Origin: Ceratodon purpureus
Taxonomy: Eukaryota > Streptophyta > Bryopsida > Pseudoditrichales > Ditrichaceae
Assembly: GCA_014871385.1 (NCBI GenBank)
Contig: CM026428.1
Span: 13,890,041-13,954,040 of the forward strand
Direction: 5' to 3'
Length of the DNA: 64,000 nt
This document shows, one piece after another, positions 13,050 through 23,943 of this stretch; the stretch's first letter is position 1, and every line of letters starts with the position of its first letter. The notes beneath the pieces are model-generated. The model made no database searches and was not told the DNA's origin. It was given only the letters and a program-made list of their open reading frames with translations. The position numbers and the translations under genes were made by a program.

Positions 13050-13992
13050 CCCCTAAAGGTTCAGAGTGTTTTGGGACCTCCAAGACCCGAAACTGCAGAT
13101 TTTGACCACCTTATGGAAATTGATGTATGCTTCCAATAGAACTTCCTTTTTTGGTATTTTCAACCGTAAGATCTTCAACCTTACAACTTGCAATAACAAT
13201 ATGTCAAATTTCAACTGTTGGATCTTTACCATTTGTGAGATTATAACGTCCAAAGTTTACTTGTTTTTTTTTTTGTTTTTTTTTTTTTTGCTTTCCTCAA
13301 AAGGCATAGTCTAAATGGTGCCAAGGGAGACTTGATGATTGTTACCCCAAACATTTTGCTCATATTTTTTTCCATGAAGGTAACTAAGTTGAACACCTCC
13401 ATGCAAAATTTTGAAGACTTCTTTTGATTTTTCGGCCTTCATGCAAATTATTTTCCAAAAGTAGGTTCAAAATCGTCAATATGGTAAAACTTCAATAACT
13501 TCAAAGTTTTTTGGTTTTGAAAAAAAGTGAACGGTGAAAAGTTACATCTATGAGTTTGTAAATTTTGGAAGAAAAAAAATTGAAAAATTCCTAAATCTCA
13601 AATTTAGACAATTTTTGAAAGGAAAAAAATGTAAAATTACAGAAAACTTTGAAGCTTGTTCATATAATTTTTGGAGGCTGCCATTGTAAAATTGGTAAAC
13701 TTTTTGACTTGGGTCACTTTGGATTTTGAGTAATGATTTGGTTATGAACATATTTTTTTAAAAAGTTTTGAAAAACAACCTAATTTTAAACTGCCCTATT
13801 TCGACTTGAAACCTAAAATTTTTAGAGGAAGGTTCTAAAATTGGAATTTAACTTTGAAAATTTTACCACGCACACTTTGCGGTATAGAGAGCATCCAGTA
13901 TAAATCTTAGGCAAAAACATTACTTTTAACCTCTTCAACTAAGCTGCCCGAAATAGCAAAAACCCAAATCGGGTTTCCTGGACCTTTAGGGG
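13050..13992. mobile_element. TTAA-flanked MITE (piggyBac-like termini), copy 1
   Basis: 943 bp between two TTAA sites (13046-13049 and 13993-13996). Ends are CCCCTAAAGGTTCA and GGACCTTTAGGGG. No transposase frame. Internally it carries the subterminal motif AACCGTAAGATCTT (near 13164) and a second related copy, and it aligns end to end with the element at 47286-48214. Confidence 0.85.
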
Positions 13993-13996
13993 TTAA

Positions 13997-14424
13997 ACCT
14001 CTATAATATCCCTAACAAGCAATTGTGTAATACCAACTACAGAACTTAGGTGCACTAAAACTAACAGTTAACTGCTTGGTTTTACAAATGGTTTTGATAA
14101 CCCCTAGTATCCATTATTAAAATTCTAGCTTTTAGACATTTGTAATTTCATATAAAATTCAATACAAATTTTTCAAATTTCTTTGGTTCCATATCCCTAC
14201 AAGTACACAAATTTGTGTAATTTTTTCACACCAAATATGCCATTTCAACAACAAAAAGGCTTTAAAGTGACCGTATTCTGGTGATGCTACCCTAGTCTCT
14301 GCCTAATGACAAACCCAATGAAATGACGAATACTAAATACAAACTCTAGTATCATAAGAAGTGCTGATAAGAAAAGCCTGGAAGGCTGGAATTGAAGAGG
14401 AATATGGATTAAGCCTTTCTCACC
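13997..14424. other. spacer upstream of the thylakoid protein gene
   Basis: AT-rich DNA with no gene. The promoter of the gene at 14882 probably lies here, but I cannot identify a TATA box with confidence. Confidence 0.3.
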
Positions 14425-14652
14425 CCAAGAGAAGAGAGGACGAAGAGAGAGAAGAGCGAGAAGAGAGAAGAGAGAGAGAAGAGAAGAGAGAGAAGAGAGA
14501 GAAGAGAGAGAGAGAGAGAAGCGAGAGCAGAGAGAGAAGCAGAGAAGAGAGAGCCTCTCTCTCTCCTCCTACTCCTCATCTCTCCTCTCTCTCCTCTCTC
14601 TTCTCTCTCGTCTCTCTCTTCTCTCTCTTCTCTCCTCTTTCTTCTCTCTTCA
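14425..14652. repeat. purine tract followed by complementary pyrimidine tract (hairpin-forming)
   Basis: About 14425-14553 is almost pure GA (GAGAGAAGAGA units); about 14554-14652 is almost pure CT (CTCTCTTCTCTC units). The halves are near complements, so the strand can fold into a long imperfect hairpin. The tract ends some 230 bases before the ATG at 14882, so it probably lies in the 5' UTR or core promoter of that gene. Confidence 0.9.
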
Positions 14653-14881
14653 AGGCTCTCTTTATCCACAAAACCCACAAACAAACATTGCTGCGAACCC
14701 AAGTTCACGCCCATATTCACTCCACCATCACCATCGCCACTGTGAGTGGGATTGTCCTGGGAGTTCAATATCACTCACTCACGTCCTCCCACACATTCAG
14801 TGCCAAAGTTGAACAATCCAAAACAACAAGCCAAGTTTTCTCGTCTGGGCGGAGTCCAATTCTCCTGTTGCTGGGAGCTCA

Positions 14882-15785
14882 ATGGCTATGGCTACGGTCT
14901 CCTCCAGCTCCTTGCACCTCTCGCTCCGCTCCACTACCTTGCCGGGAGCTCAGGTAAAGATCCCACGTTTCTCCCTTTCGATGCAATTGGGTTTTCATCT
15001 TGTAGCTCATTGGGATTAGTTCTTTTCCTCGGAAGGTTTGACGTTGAAAGTGATAATTTTGAGTGGATTGTGGATGTGTTTCAAGGATTTTTTCCTTTTA
15101 GGGTTTAGGATGGGTATGAGATTTTACTTCCGTTTTATTGTTCATAGAGGGATGGAATGCTCTAGCGCAATTTATGTCGCGGTTGTAATGATTTTGGGTT
15201 TATGATGGTTTACTGCTCATAATTCAGGTTATTGTTGTACTGAATTTTGAAGTGGTTGTTATGATTTTTTCATGAAGAAAAAAATGTTGATGGTATTCGG
15301 GATGTGGCTGTTTCTGTGTTTTTGAATTGCAGATCCATAGGCAACGGGCGCTTCCACAATGTCGGATTTCCAGTTCTGTTAGGAGGGTAGTGTCGAAGAG
15401 GAATTTGTTGGTGCGGGCAGCTGACAATGATCAAAGCAGCGAGTCAGAGAATCGAAGATTGGAGGAGCTGGAGGCGCGGTTGGGAGTGGGGCGGAAGAGC
15501 CGGCGGGAAGCTGGAGGAGGGGTTGCGGAGGCGCCTCCCGCTCCGAAACCGAGGGTGCCAGCCAAAGCATGGGATGATATGTCACTCCCTGAAAAGGCGT
15601 GGGAGCTTTACATTGGAGAGAAGGGAGCTCTCTTCTGGCTCAACAAATTGGCTTATGCTTCGATCTTTCTGATCATTGGCGGATGGATTGTGTTCAGATT
15701 CATAGGGCCAGCTCTTGGTTGGTATGAGCTCGACAGCGGGCTGTTGCCGCCCAGTCAAGTGCTTTCCGGCACAGCAGGTAGATAG
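14882..15785 (+). CDS. chloroplast single-pass membrane protein of unknown function
   Basis: Two exons, 14882-14953 and 15333-15785 (donor CAG/GTAAAG, acceptor TTGCAG), joined in phase 0 to give 174 residues. The start is the first ATG of a Ser/Thr/Leu-rich, acid-poor N-terminus (MAMATVSSSSLHLSLRSTT) that looks like a chloroplast transit peptide; cleavage near VRAA, residues 51-54, is plausible. Then come a short charged coiled region (about 60-85), an Ala/Pro/Gly-rich linker and the conserved C-terminal part: WDDMSLPEKAWELYIGEKG, a membrane helix at about 130-150, then FIGPALGWYELDSGLLPPSQ. I recognise the C-terminal pattern as that of small conserved plant thylakoid proteins of unknown function (perhaps the At2g05310/At4g13500 type; low confidence). 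No catalytic motif is visible. It sits tail to tail with the membrane protein gene at 16420-17196. Confidence 0.8.
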
Positions 15786-16419
15786 TTCAGCATTTACTTA
15801 TGTTTAGGAAATCTTTTCTCCTCTTTTTGTACACCATGATTTTTATATCAAGATGAGACTCAATTTTGCTAGTTGAAGATAATTTTGATCCAATTTAGAG
15901 TATATCAAGTATTCTAGGCGCGATGAAGAATACTTTTGGTCTACTGTCTCTGTACAATATGATTGATTCTAGTCTGCATGATAATAACTTTGCTACATGC
16001 CGACTTTTGATAGTTCTTTGTTGATAAGTGATTGGTCTCTTGATTAGGGTATGGTGATGCGAAATTGGGTGTTGTTAGTTGAATGAAGTACAACTTGTAG
16101 ACGTCTTCTTCATGGTGAATTTATTGCTTAGTTTAACAATATGTACTCTAGAACAACCCGGTTATACTATACTCTTAACATTCTCATTTATACCTCAGTT
16201 AACTGTACAGTCTGCTTATGTATTGCTTTTCCAATGGCTTGCTAAACAGTGACTAAATCTTGAAATGCAAACATCACGTGTATCCTTAATTGTACTTCAT
16301 TCGTATAGACTCTGGGACGTGTGCGAGCTCGTAAATCTGTAGCACGTTGATGAAACTTTACTTCACAAGTTACTGTACAATTCTGTTTCACAAAAGTGAA
16401 TTACAAATGCTTTGACAGA
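15786..16419. other. shared 3' region between convergent genes
   Basis: This stretch holds the 3' UTRs of the thylakoid protein gene (plus) and the NDR1/HIN1-like gene (minus). No other feature is seen. Confidence 0.45.
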
Positions 16420-17196
16420 TCAACTAAAGTTATAGCAATCCTGGCTGAGCATGGTCCCCAAGTGAGAAGAGTCAAGTGATGGCTTCGCAACAACAACACA
16501 TCCATTGCTCTCCCACTTCGACCTTCTGTCTGCTATCAAGTACCGAATGTCGAAGAAGAAGTTCAACGTGATGCTGTCACTTCGCATTTCTGCCTCCATA
16601 AGTAGACCCAAGTCTTTCTTCAACTGGACATGATCGCCCTTCATCTCAATCGAAAATGGGCGACTCTCATGAGGCTTCAATGAGAACCCCAGCGGGATCT
16701 GTTGTTGCAAAATGATCTGGCCATGGTATTCGACTCGCACATCCATGCGGCGGTAAGTGGTGAAGCATTTCGTTATGGTGTTCCTGTTCCAAGTTGAAAA
16801 AGTGGCATTAAATGCGCTGTTCACCTGCCATGGCGAGTCGGGAGTTGACGACACGCTCTGGAACGCGGTCATGTCACGGATGCTAAAATTCTCCAGCCCT
16901 ACGCCTGGCTCTCGGTGACAGCGATCTGTTATGGTTGGTATCCACCAAAAAGCCAAAGTGACAAGACACAATAAGGATAAGCCAAAGATGAGAACGCTCG
17001 CCACTACCCAAAAAATTCCACATCCCGTCAGCAAGTATCTGAATCCTGCCAGGAATAGTTCCCATCCTCTGAACAACAATTCGCCGCAGAGCGTCCCAAA
17101 TTCCACACATCGTGTCCTGAGCGATTTGGGGAATATGACCACCACCTCGCAGTGCCCTGTCGCAAGGACCTTCGGACACGAAATGTTTGCAGCCAT
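16420..17196 (-). CDS. NDR1/HIN1-like (LEA-2 domain) membrane protein, copy A
   Basis: An uninterrupted 258-residue frame from the ATG at 17196. A short N-terminal part holds the motif FPKSLRTRC (residues 22-30). A hydrophobic segment at about 61-88 is the single membrane anchor, followed by an extracytosolic LEA-2/WHy-type β domain (about 98-235: FSIRDMTAFQS, WQVNSAFNATFSTWNRN, VRVEYHGQIILQQQIPLGF). The family sits at the plasma membrane, and some members act in defence or stress signalling; the role of this one is unknown. A 5' UTR intron is likely at 17445-17270, and a TATA box lies about 1.06 kb upstream. A similar intact gene lies at 22042-22737 and a dead copy between them. Length is normal for the family. 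Confidence 0.88.
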   Translation of the reverse strand: MAANISCPKVLATGHCEVVVIFPKSLRTRCVEFGTLCGELLFRGWELFLAGFRYLLTGCGIFWVVASVLIFGLSLLCLVTLAFWWIPTITDRCHREPGVGLENFSIRDMTAFQSVSSTPDSPWQVNSAFNATFSTWNRNTITKCFTTYRRMDVRVEYHGQIILQQQIPLGFSLKPHESRPFSIEMKGDHVQLKKDLGLLMEAEMRSDSITLNFFFDIRYLIADRRSKWESNGCVVVAKPSLDSSHLGTMLSQDCYNFS

Positions 17197-17269
17197 AATC
17201 AATCACCGCTGTTGAAGCCACCTTAAACCTCTCGATGTCTCCGAAGTAGCGGAGATCACGATGTTCTCC

Positions 17270-17445
17270 CTGCAAAAAAGCAGAATCGCTTGTAATCAGG
17301 TTGATTTCATGAGAGGTTCTGACGAACTGCTCTAACATCATTTGCTCTATTATGCTCTAGATGAAACAGCTGAAACATATCTCAACAGTATGCATGTTTA
17401 CATAGTTACAGTTTTTCAGACGTAGGCTGCAAGGAAGTCACTCAC
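17270..17445 (-). other. probable 5' UTR intron of NDR1/HIN1-like copy A
   Basis: On the minus strand, donor TGAAG/GTGAGT at 17446/17445 and acceptor TTTTTTGCAG ending at 17270. The next exon runs into the ATG at 17196. The same acceptor position is kept in the dead copy (20766/20765) and in copy B (22796/22795), which supports it. Confidence 0.65.
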
Positions 17446-18119
17446 CTTCACAATCCACAAGATTCTTCGATTCTATATTCTGCTTGTGTCTGTCGAGAGT
17501 GATGGGGTGTTTGAACGATCACTAGCCGCTACTCTTGGAATTGTTGCAATTGTATAAATACAAACGGCTAACATACCAGAAGAAAGTAACACCACTCTCT
17601 TGCAAGGAACTGGATGAACAAATGATGCACAGACAAAGCCTAATAACGAATTACTAGAAAACCTGCTCCTCGTTTCCACCGACAGTTCCAACTACGTGAA
17701 TCAACGGAACCGAAGTATAGGATCTGGCAACTCTTTTGCACTTGATGCGAATTCAACAGGCTTAGCAGTGGATTTGAAACCTTACACATCTACCTCTAAC
17801 CTCGACAAAGTCCTTGCTCTGAGCTTTGAAAAACACAACCAACGATGACAAGATTCCAAATCAAGATACTGGACACGCACGTTGAATGACATAGAATGAA
17901 CTCAGACACAGATCAGATGTACGAAGCGGGTGCTTGAATTTAGATCCAGGCAGGAAGGTCCAAATGCAATGCGTCGATGATCACCATTTTGTTCCTGGTT
18001 GGCATACAATTGGAGCAACTGCACATAGACAGACGTGCGTTTAAAGCGTGGAATTTGTCGGCATTTGTGCCGACTTTGCCCCGACTGACAATGTTCACAA
18101 GAGCGCAGAAATTCAGAAG

Positions 18120-18290
18120 CTCTTCATCACACGGTTTATCTTAAATCGGAAGTCAATGCCAAGATTACCTGACTATACTTGTAATTCGAAGAGAGCTTCG
18201 AGAGAGGTGAACTCTCACAGATTAGGGTTACAAACAGTGTAGAGTGTGTCCCCACTTTATATACCCGTACCCTGGTTTAATTGGAACATG
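18120..18290 (-). promoter_or_regulatory. core promoter of NDR1/HIN1-like copy A
   Basis: The minus strand reads GGGTATATAAAGTGGGGACA (TATA box at 18263-18256), followed downstream by TAACCCTAATCTGTGAG. The same arrangement recurs at about 19905-20100, which marks it as a duplicated unit. A start site near 18230 is inferred. Confidence 0.6.
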
Positions 18291-18324
18291 ACACTAGTTG
18301 GTGTATTACCGAGTCTGCAGCTTT

Positions 18325-18870
18325 TTAAGGCCCGTTCCTACTTGATCTTTGCAAAGAGCACAGATAAAAACTCAACACCTCAATAATTTGGAGAGGAATG
18401 CCTTCTTTTTGGAAAAGGTGTCATCAATGAGGTTTGTAAAGGCCTAATCAATAGGAAGGGGATTACATAATGGCTCCGGTAGGACAATACGTAAAACCCC
18501 TCTTAAGTGAATTTTCATAAAAAAATGGTACAAAAATATAGGAAAAAAATTGATCTTAACAAGGATTTAAAAGTATATATGTGTACTAGTTTGCTTTATT
18601 TTATTTCATAGCAATTTAATTTCCTTAAGCTTATGAGGCCGTTGAATCACGTAATTTGAGAATTTTTTCAATATTGGTGCTCTATTGCCTACTATTGCTC
18701 AAATTTCTTTTGTCTTCCTAAATGTTAACTAATATCCACTCTTGAAAGTGTGCCATGTGGACATCCATGTAGGAATGGTAATTACTAAAGAATGTGGAAA
18801 CACACACTTTTTAATGAAGATAACATCCCCTCCTAAGACCTCTTCTAAGGCTAGGTGGGAACAAACCCTT
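18325..18870. mobile_element. possible MITE with GGCCCGTTCC / GGAACAAACC ends
   Basis: About 545 bp. The left end (AAGGCCCGTTCCTACTTG) and right end (TAGGTGGGAACAAACCCTT) are imperfect inverted repeats of about 15 bases. The target duplication is not clear, so the superfamily is undecided. It lies where the coding part of the orphan promoter copy at 19.9-20.1 kb would have been. Confidence 0.4.
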
Positions 18871-19904
18871 AGCATAGTGTATCCAACATCAAAATAAGTG
18901 AATGATATGGTTAGGTGCTGTACATAATGGTAATTAACGTGGTTGAGTTACCATTGACCTTTACCTTGCACCTTAGTAAATACACCAAAATTTAGAAATA
19001 GTCTTTGAATTTGAAAACATATAAAAAAGAAAGTGTTGTTAAATATCAATTATAACTTATTTTTTATTGCCTTCCATCCACTCCACTTCTTCTCTTTTGC
19101 TTCACCCAATAGTTAAAAATGTTGAGTTCATCCTTTTTGGATAGCTTAGAAAGGATTGAATTTTTAGATGAATGTTTGATGGCATATTACAATGTTACAT
19201 GTTTGTAAAATGTTTCAGAAAATAAATTTTCTAAGATATTAGCTATTTGATTTGATCTTTGATTTCATTCGTAGGAAAATAAATTTCCCATTTGTAAAAT
19301 AAACTAAATATTTACCACAATGGTGAACTTAATAAAAGTAACATATTCTTGGTACTAATCAAGAACAAAGAAGTGCTGACGTCTTGGGATGTGGCTACAA
19401 CGTGCTTTTAATATAAGTATGCAAGTTGTTCAATACACTCTTAACTTCTGTTAGGTCACACTTGCTTGCATCTCAAGTCTATCTGAATTTCCCACAAGGT
19501 CTAAGATTAAAGATTGATTAAAAATATTCCAAGTACATACTTACATGTAGCGCCATTTCAAGGCCCTCTTATCTGCAATATCATATGATGCCCAAGAGTG
19601 TGATAGCAACAAGGTTTCAGTATATTTTGAGCAAAAAATCTCTTCGTTCTTTCTTAATCAAAGATGCTTAAGCCTCAAGATGTTGCTAGGATACTTGTAA
19701 TTAAGAATGTTTCTCTCTCATAAAGTGTTGTTCTTCACTCACACAGAATGTGGACAAGCTAACGTTTTCTTGTCTTTTGTAATCCTAATGACTCACCCAA
19801 CTGCTAAGATACTTGAAATAGTAAGTGAGGGACGACTCGGATGCTAGTAGTGAAGCATACAAATGCTTGTAGTTCACAAACTTATAGGACATGTTAAACC
19901 GGAA
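18871..19904. other. AT-rich spacer in the NDR1/HIN1-like cluster
   Basis: No gene or clear repeat. It is downstream, in the minus-strand sense, of the duplicated promoter at 19905-20100, but I see no NDR1/HIN1-like coding sequence in it. Confidence 0.35.
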
Positions 19905-20100
19905 GTACTCCCATCCACGCTCAATATCAAGGTTATCTCATGGTTTCTGTTTCCAGAGTCAAAAGAAGTTGACTACTCCCCTTGATTTGCAGAGAGCTCC
20001 CAGAGAAGTGGAGTGCCCTCACAGATTAGGGTTAGAAATGGTGCAAAGTGTGTCCCGCTTTATATACCAGGACTCCCGGTTTAAAAGGAACTTTCTTACT
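19905..20100 (-). promoter_or_regulatory. orphan duplicate of the NDR1/HIN1-like promoter
   Basis: Similar to 18120-18290. The minus strand has GGTATATAAAGCGGGACACA (TATA at 20066-20059) and then TAACCCTAATCTGTGAGGGC. The downstream DNA has no matching coding region, so this promoter copy is disconnected from a gene. Confidence 0.55.
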
Positions 20101-20465
20101 GTAATCAAATATTACTAGAGGTGACACCGAGTAAGGCTAGGCAACAGACGAGAATCACGACCACTACAATCCCATTAGGCAGCATCCGATGACACACAAT
20201 TATGGTGAAACCACCTATTGTCGTGCATTTAAGGATTATGTAAGGAATCTATATACTTGGAGTGATGAAATGAGTCGATTACTATTTTTCAGGGATAAGG
20301 AATAGGAAAAGACGAACTTTCCCTATTTTTTTGGTATTTTAAAGCACACACACAAATTTTAGAAATGGAAACCTAAAACCAGGCACCCTAATTATGTACG
20401 CATGAGGTACATGCAAGGGAGGTTAAATCTTTATAAAGGCAAGAATCTTGGGTTGGTGCCTGCCT

Positions 20466-20870
20466 TTAGGTGCTTTCACCATAGGCTTCGCCGCATCTTT
20501 GCAGCCAGTTTCCACATCCCATCAACAAGGTTCCGCATCCCAACAACAAGTTTCCACATCCCAACAACAGCAATTCGCCGCAGAACATCCAAAATTCCCC
20601 ACATCGTGTCCTCAGCGACTTGGGGAATACTACCACCACTTCTTCACAGTGCTCTGTCGCAAGGACCCTCGGACACAAAATCTTTGCAGCCATCAGTCAC
20701 CGCTGTTGAACCCCCCTTCAACGTCGTGATGCCTCCGAAGTAGCGAGTCACGATCGATGTTTGCCCTGTAAAAGTGCAAAATTGCTTCTTATTAGGTTGA
20801 CGCCACCGATGAACTGCTCTACTATGCTCAAGATGAAATTAAAACATATCTCGATAGTATGCTTGGCGTA
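20466..20870 (-). pseudogene. truncated NDR1/HIN1-like copy (5' part only)
   Basis: The ATG at 20693 starts MAAKILCPRVLATEHCEE, then VVVVFPKSLRTRCGEF, collinear with the first ~40 residues of copy A. After that the frame becomes a short repeat (LLLGCGNLLLGCGTLLMGCG) made by tandem copies of a unit like TTTCCACATCCCAACAACAA, and the membrane and LEA-2 regions are missing; the frame ends after 75 residues. The upstream leader, including the splice acceptor at 20766/20765 and the sequence to about 20870, also matches the leader of copy A. It is a duplication remnant. Confidence 0.75.
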
Positions 20871-22041
20871 GTATTTGCACCTGACCCCTGTACAACTGAT
20901 GAACGACCATATAAGCAACAGACTCGAAACAACGAAGTATCCTCTTGTCCAATCGCCCAGAGAATGGACGTCTTTGTTTAAATCAGGATGTTTGGTGATC
21001 CTTGAAATGAGGGCGACCGTGAAATGAGCATAAACATGGTGGGAGAATAAATCCTAGCTGTGTTCTAGGCCCTGAGAATCCTCCCCAATTTTCCTCAATT
21101 ATTTTCCAGACGCTACCACTTCCTACCCCAACTATGTGCTCTGGTGCACAGTGACGGACAGTGTGAACAACCGCTTGAGCCTCAAAGAGGCATTGGGAAT
21201 GCATTCTTCAAAGCTTTCAAGGAGTGTTTTGGCCTTCTTAGCATTGAATGCTTAGGAATTGAAGCTTTCTAAAAGGGTACGTGCCCTCAAGTAGCTATTG
21301 CCTAATTCTCAAACCAGGTGGAACAGAGATGTGCTGTTGATGTAAATTTAAAAGGAAAATCAAATGAGAAGTCAAAACAATTCTATAATGCCGTTAAAAT
21401 GCAAGTGCATTACAGACCAAGATGCAAGAAATCTGTGGGACTTGAAATGAGGTGATGTAGTACACAAGAATAAGGTAGAAATCCTTGCAACTGTCTGTGG
21501 ATTCTAGAGGTGTCGTTGGAAGAGGATGCTCTAGCAACGCTCCTGAATTATTTGCTTTAACAAGACTCTTGAATTTGATTGTTAGATCAGGCTCCTGGAA
21601 TCGGAATTCTGCCGCACAACACTGCGCTGTGTGGAATCAGTGTCTAGAACACCAAATATTAATGGATTCATCAACGCAACTGGCGGCTCAATTATAGAAT
21701 TCTAATTTAGAGCGAAATCGGACCAAGTATTACCATTTCACAACAAATCCAGGCACATAATTTGGTACATCGACCAGGAGACTCAGTCTAGAAACCGGGG
21801 CATAGAGCCGAATGGTCATGAATCAGTGCGGTCGTTTGAAGATCGTGCAAACATTTACTTCAGAATTAATTAGTACAACTAAAGTTTGAGATGTAAAGCA
21901 TTTGCGTCACTGCTTGGAATTACTCAATCATCGAAACGATGCTATCATTCTGTACAGATTTTTTATTCTACAAAGTACTTGCATGATAGAGATTTTGGGT
22001 ACCATCGGTGCCAGTACTGATCGACGGAGAAGTTGAAACAA
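20871..22041. other. spacer between dead copy and NDR1/HIN1-like copy B
   Basis: No supportable gene. The part nearest 22041 should contain the 3' UTR of copy B. Open frames at 20983-21204 and 21485-21697 show no motif. Confidence 0.35.
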
Positions 22042-22737
22042 CTAATAGCCCATACAGTCCTGATAGAGCAAATTGTTAGCACCTGCTTGGGAAGAATTCG
22101 ACGGTGATTGCGTGACCACATGGCACCCCATGTTCACCCAACCTGCCTTTCTGTCATTGCGCAAGTACCGAGCGTCGAAGTAAAAATCGAAACTGAGGTT
22201 GGCACTTCGCAACTCACTCTCCATGAATGGACCCAGGTCAGGATTTTTCAGCTGAAACCCGCTACCCTTGAGCTCCAACGGCACCGGGCGACTCCTCCGG
22301 GGCTTCAGCCCAAACCCTAGTGGTACTTCTTGTTGCAAAATAAGCTGGCCCCTGTATTCCACGCGCACCATGATACGACGGAAAGTGGAGAAACATCCAG
22401 TCACAGTGTTAGGGTTCCACGCCGAGAGACGGACGTTGAATCCACTGTTAACGTGCCATGGCGACTCGGAAGCTGGAATTGTGTTGTTCTGGTACAGTTG
22501 CATGTCATTGATGCTGATCGCTTCCAACGCTATGTCTGGCGCCCCTGAGCAGTAGATCAGGACCCAACATAGACCCATTGTCAGGAAAGCGAAGGATAGA
22601 ACCAAGAAACAGCCGCAGAAGCAAGCACAACGGGATACGCAAGAGAGCCAGGTTTCTCCACATCGTGTCCTGAGCGATTTTGGATGTGTGATCACGACGT
22701 GATAAGTGTCGTCTGGGACCCTTTGACAAGTCGACAT
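22042..22737 (-). CDS. NDR1/HIN1-like (LEA-2 domain) membrane protein, copy B
   Basis: An uninterrupted 231-residue frame. The N-terminus has HPKSLRTRCGETW (about residues 18-30), matching copy A. The membrane segment is unusually Cys- and Phe-rich (CACFCGCFLVLSFAFLTM, about 37-60). The LEA-2 domain follows (ISINDMQLYQN, WHVNSGFNVRLSAWNPN, VRVEYRGQLILQQEVPLGF, LSFDFYFDARYLRNDR). It is about half identical to copy A by eye across the domain. A 5' UTR splice acceptor at 22796/22795 puts a short leader exon before the ATG, as in copy A. It lacks about 27 residues relative to copy A, mostly before the membrane helix. Family function: plasma-membrane stress or defence proteins; specific role unknown. 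Confidence 0.88.
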   Translation of the reverse strand: MSTCQRVPDDTYHVVITHPKSLRTRCGETWLSCVSRCACFCGCFLVLSFAFLTMGLCWVLIYCSGAPDIALEAISINDMQLYQNNTIPASESPWHVNSGFNVRLSAWNPNTVTGCFSTFRRIMVRVEYRGQLILQQEVPLGFGLKPRRSRPVPLELKGSGFQLKNPDLGPFMESELRSANLSFDFYFDARYLRNDRKAGWVNMGCHVVTQSPSNSSQAGANNLLYQDCMGY

Positions 22738-22795
22738 CGTTGTAGCCCGCGGGTGTTTTATCCCTTCCGAAAACCTTTAAACCTGCACTATCGGT

Positions 22796-23821
22796 CTGCA
22801 AGAGTTTCAGAATTTGACATGTATTTCACCCCAAGCGCTCCGCTGCCTTGATCCAGATCAGTTGGAACACTTGATTGCAACCACTTGCTCCTAATCCAAT
22901 ACAATTGCTTTCAGCAGGCCGAATTGATGGCAATGATGCTGCCGACTCAAATGTCGGATATTCGAGAACTTAAGACGAATTGAAAGATAGCACCGTACAT
23001 ATGTATCGACCAAATTTGAACCTGCATCAAATTTCGATGTGCACTTGACTCAGAAGCTGGCACAAAATTCAAATTAAATCATCGACCTCAGATCAAAACC
23101 ATCAACACCATGCCTTGCTGTCCCCCGACACAAATTGGCGCAACTCTAATAACATCAGGGTTAGAAATCCAAACCATTTGAATTCAAACAATGAATCCGT
23201 ACCAGCTTGAACCATTGAATTAGAAGGGCTTTAAAGAGTAGAACTCAACGTAAATATCAACATCTTGATGAATTCCGGTGATAAATTTTCAGTAAGCTTA
23301 CAAAGTTCACAGGAATTTGACACCGCTTTCAATCAACCCGGACTTACCTCAAATGTATCACTACATTAAATCAAGGTGATGCCGTAGGAGCAAGCTGTAT
23401 TCGCTAGTTCGGAACCCAAGTGCCGATCGATGCGCCTTCGAAATCACTGATTCAACGCCAGCAGCTAGCATATTAGATCTGAACTAATAAATTGAAACTA
23501 TATCAGTCAGAAGTCGACAAACAAGAACACTCAGAAACTGGCACCAAGTAGAACCACCATCGTCAGAATATGAACAGAAAATACCATCTGCTAGATTGAC
23601 TCCGAGTCGGCTCCGAAACTGGTAGTCGTGTTATCGGCAGATGCCCAAAGTCTGCCACCGCAAACCACTGTCGGCAGGAACTGGTTTCAGTCGGCCAGAC
23701 CGCCATCTCCCCGACTAGGCCTGTTCCTTCGCGAAAGCAACGCGGAAATGAACAGTACATATGCTTATCATCAGCTAAAATGGCAAGCAGTAATTTCACC
23801 CACTTCAGTTTTTTTAGTGGA
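22796..23821. other. upstream region of NDR1/HIN1-like copy B
   Basis: Probable 5' UTR intron and promoter of copy B. No TATA box as clear as that of copy A was found. No other gene is seen. Confidence 0.35.
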
Positions 23822-23943
23822 CAGAGAGAGAAACTCCGGAGACCGATGTGAATTGAGTGTCTGTTCGATCCACCCCAAGCCAAAGTCCACAGGACAGAGG
23901 TATGAGAGTAAAGATCTACTCCCCCTTTTCGAGAGTAGACACA
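23822..23943. repeat. dispersed ~120-bp repeat, copy 1
   Basis: Contains CTCCGGAGACCGATGTGA, CCACCCCAAGCCAAAGTCC and AGATCTACTCCCCC. Copies in the other orientation lie at about 32755-32900 and 37665-37795. The family is not identified. Confidence 0.7.

Noticed and set aside
14361-14957. Long open frames on both strands (198 and 121 residues)
   Set aside because: They are produced by the GA/CT tract and are Glu/Arg or Ser/Leu repeats; the real coding start is the transit peptide ATG at 14882.
18048-18242. Small open frame and its partner at 19891-20118
   Set aside because: These lie in the duplicated promoter and leader of the NDR1/HIN1-like genes and are on the opposite strand.
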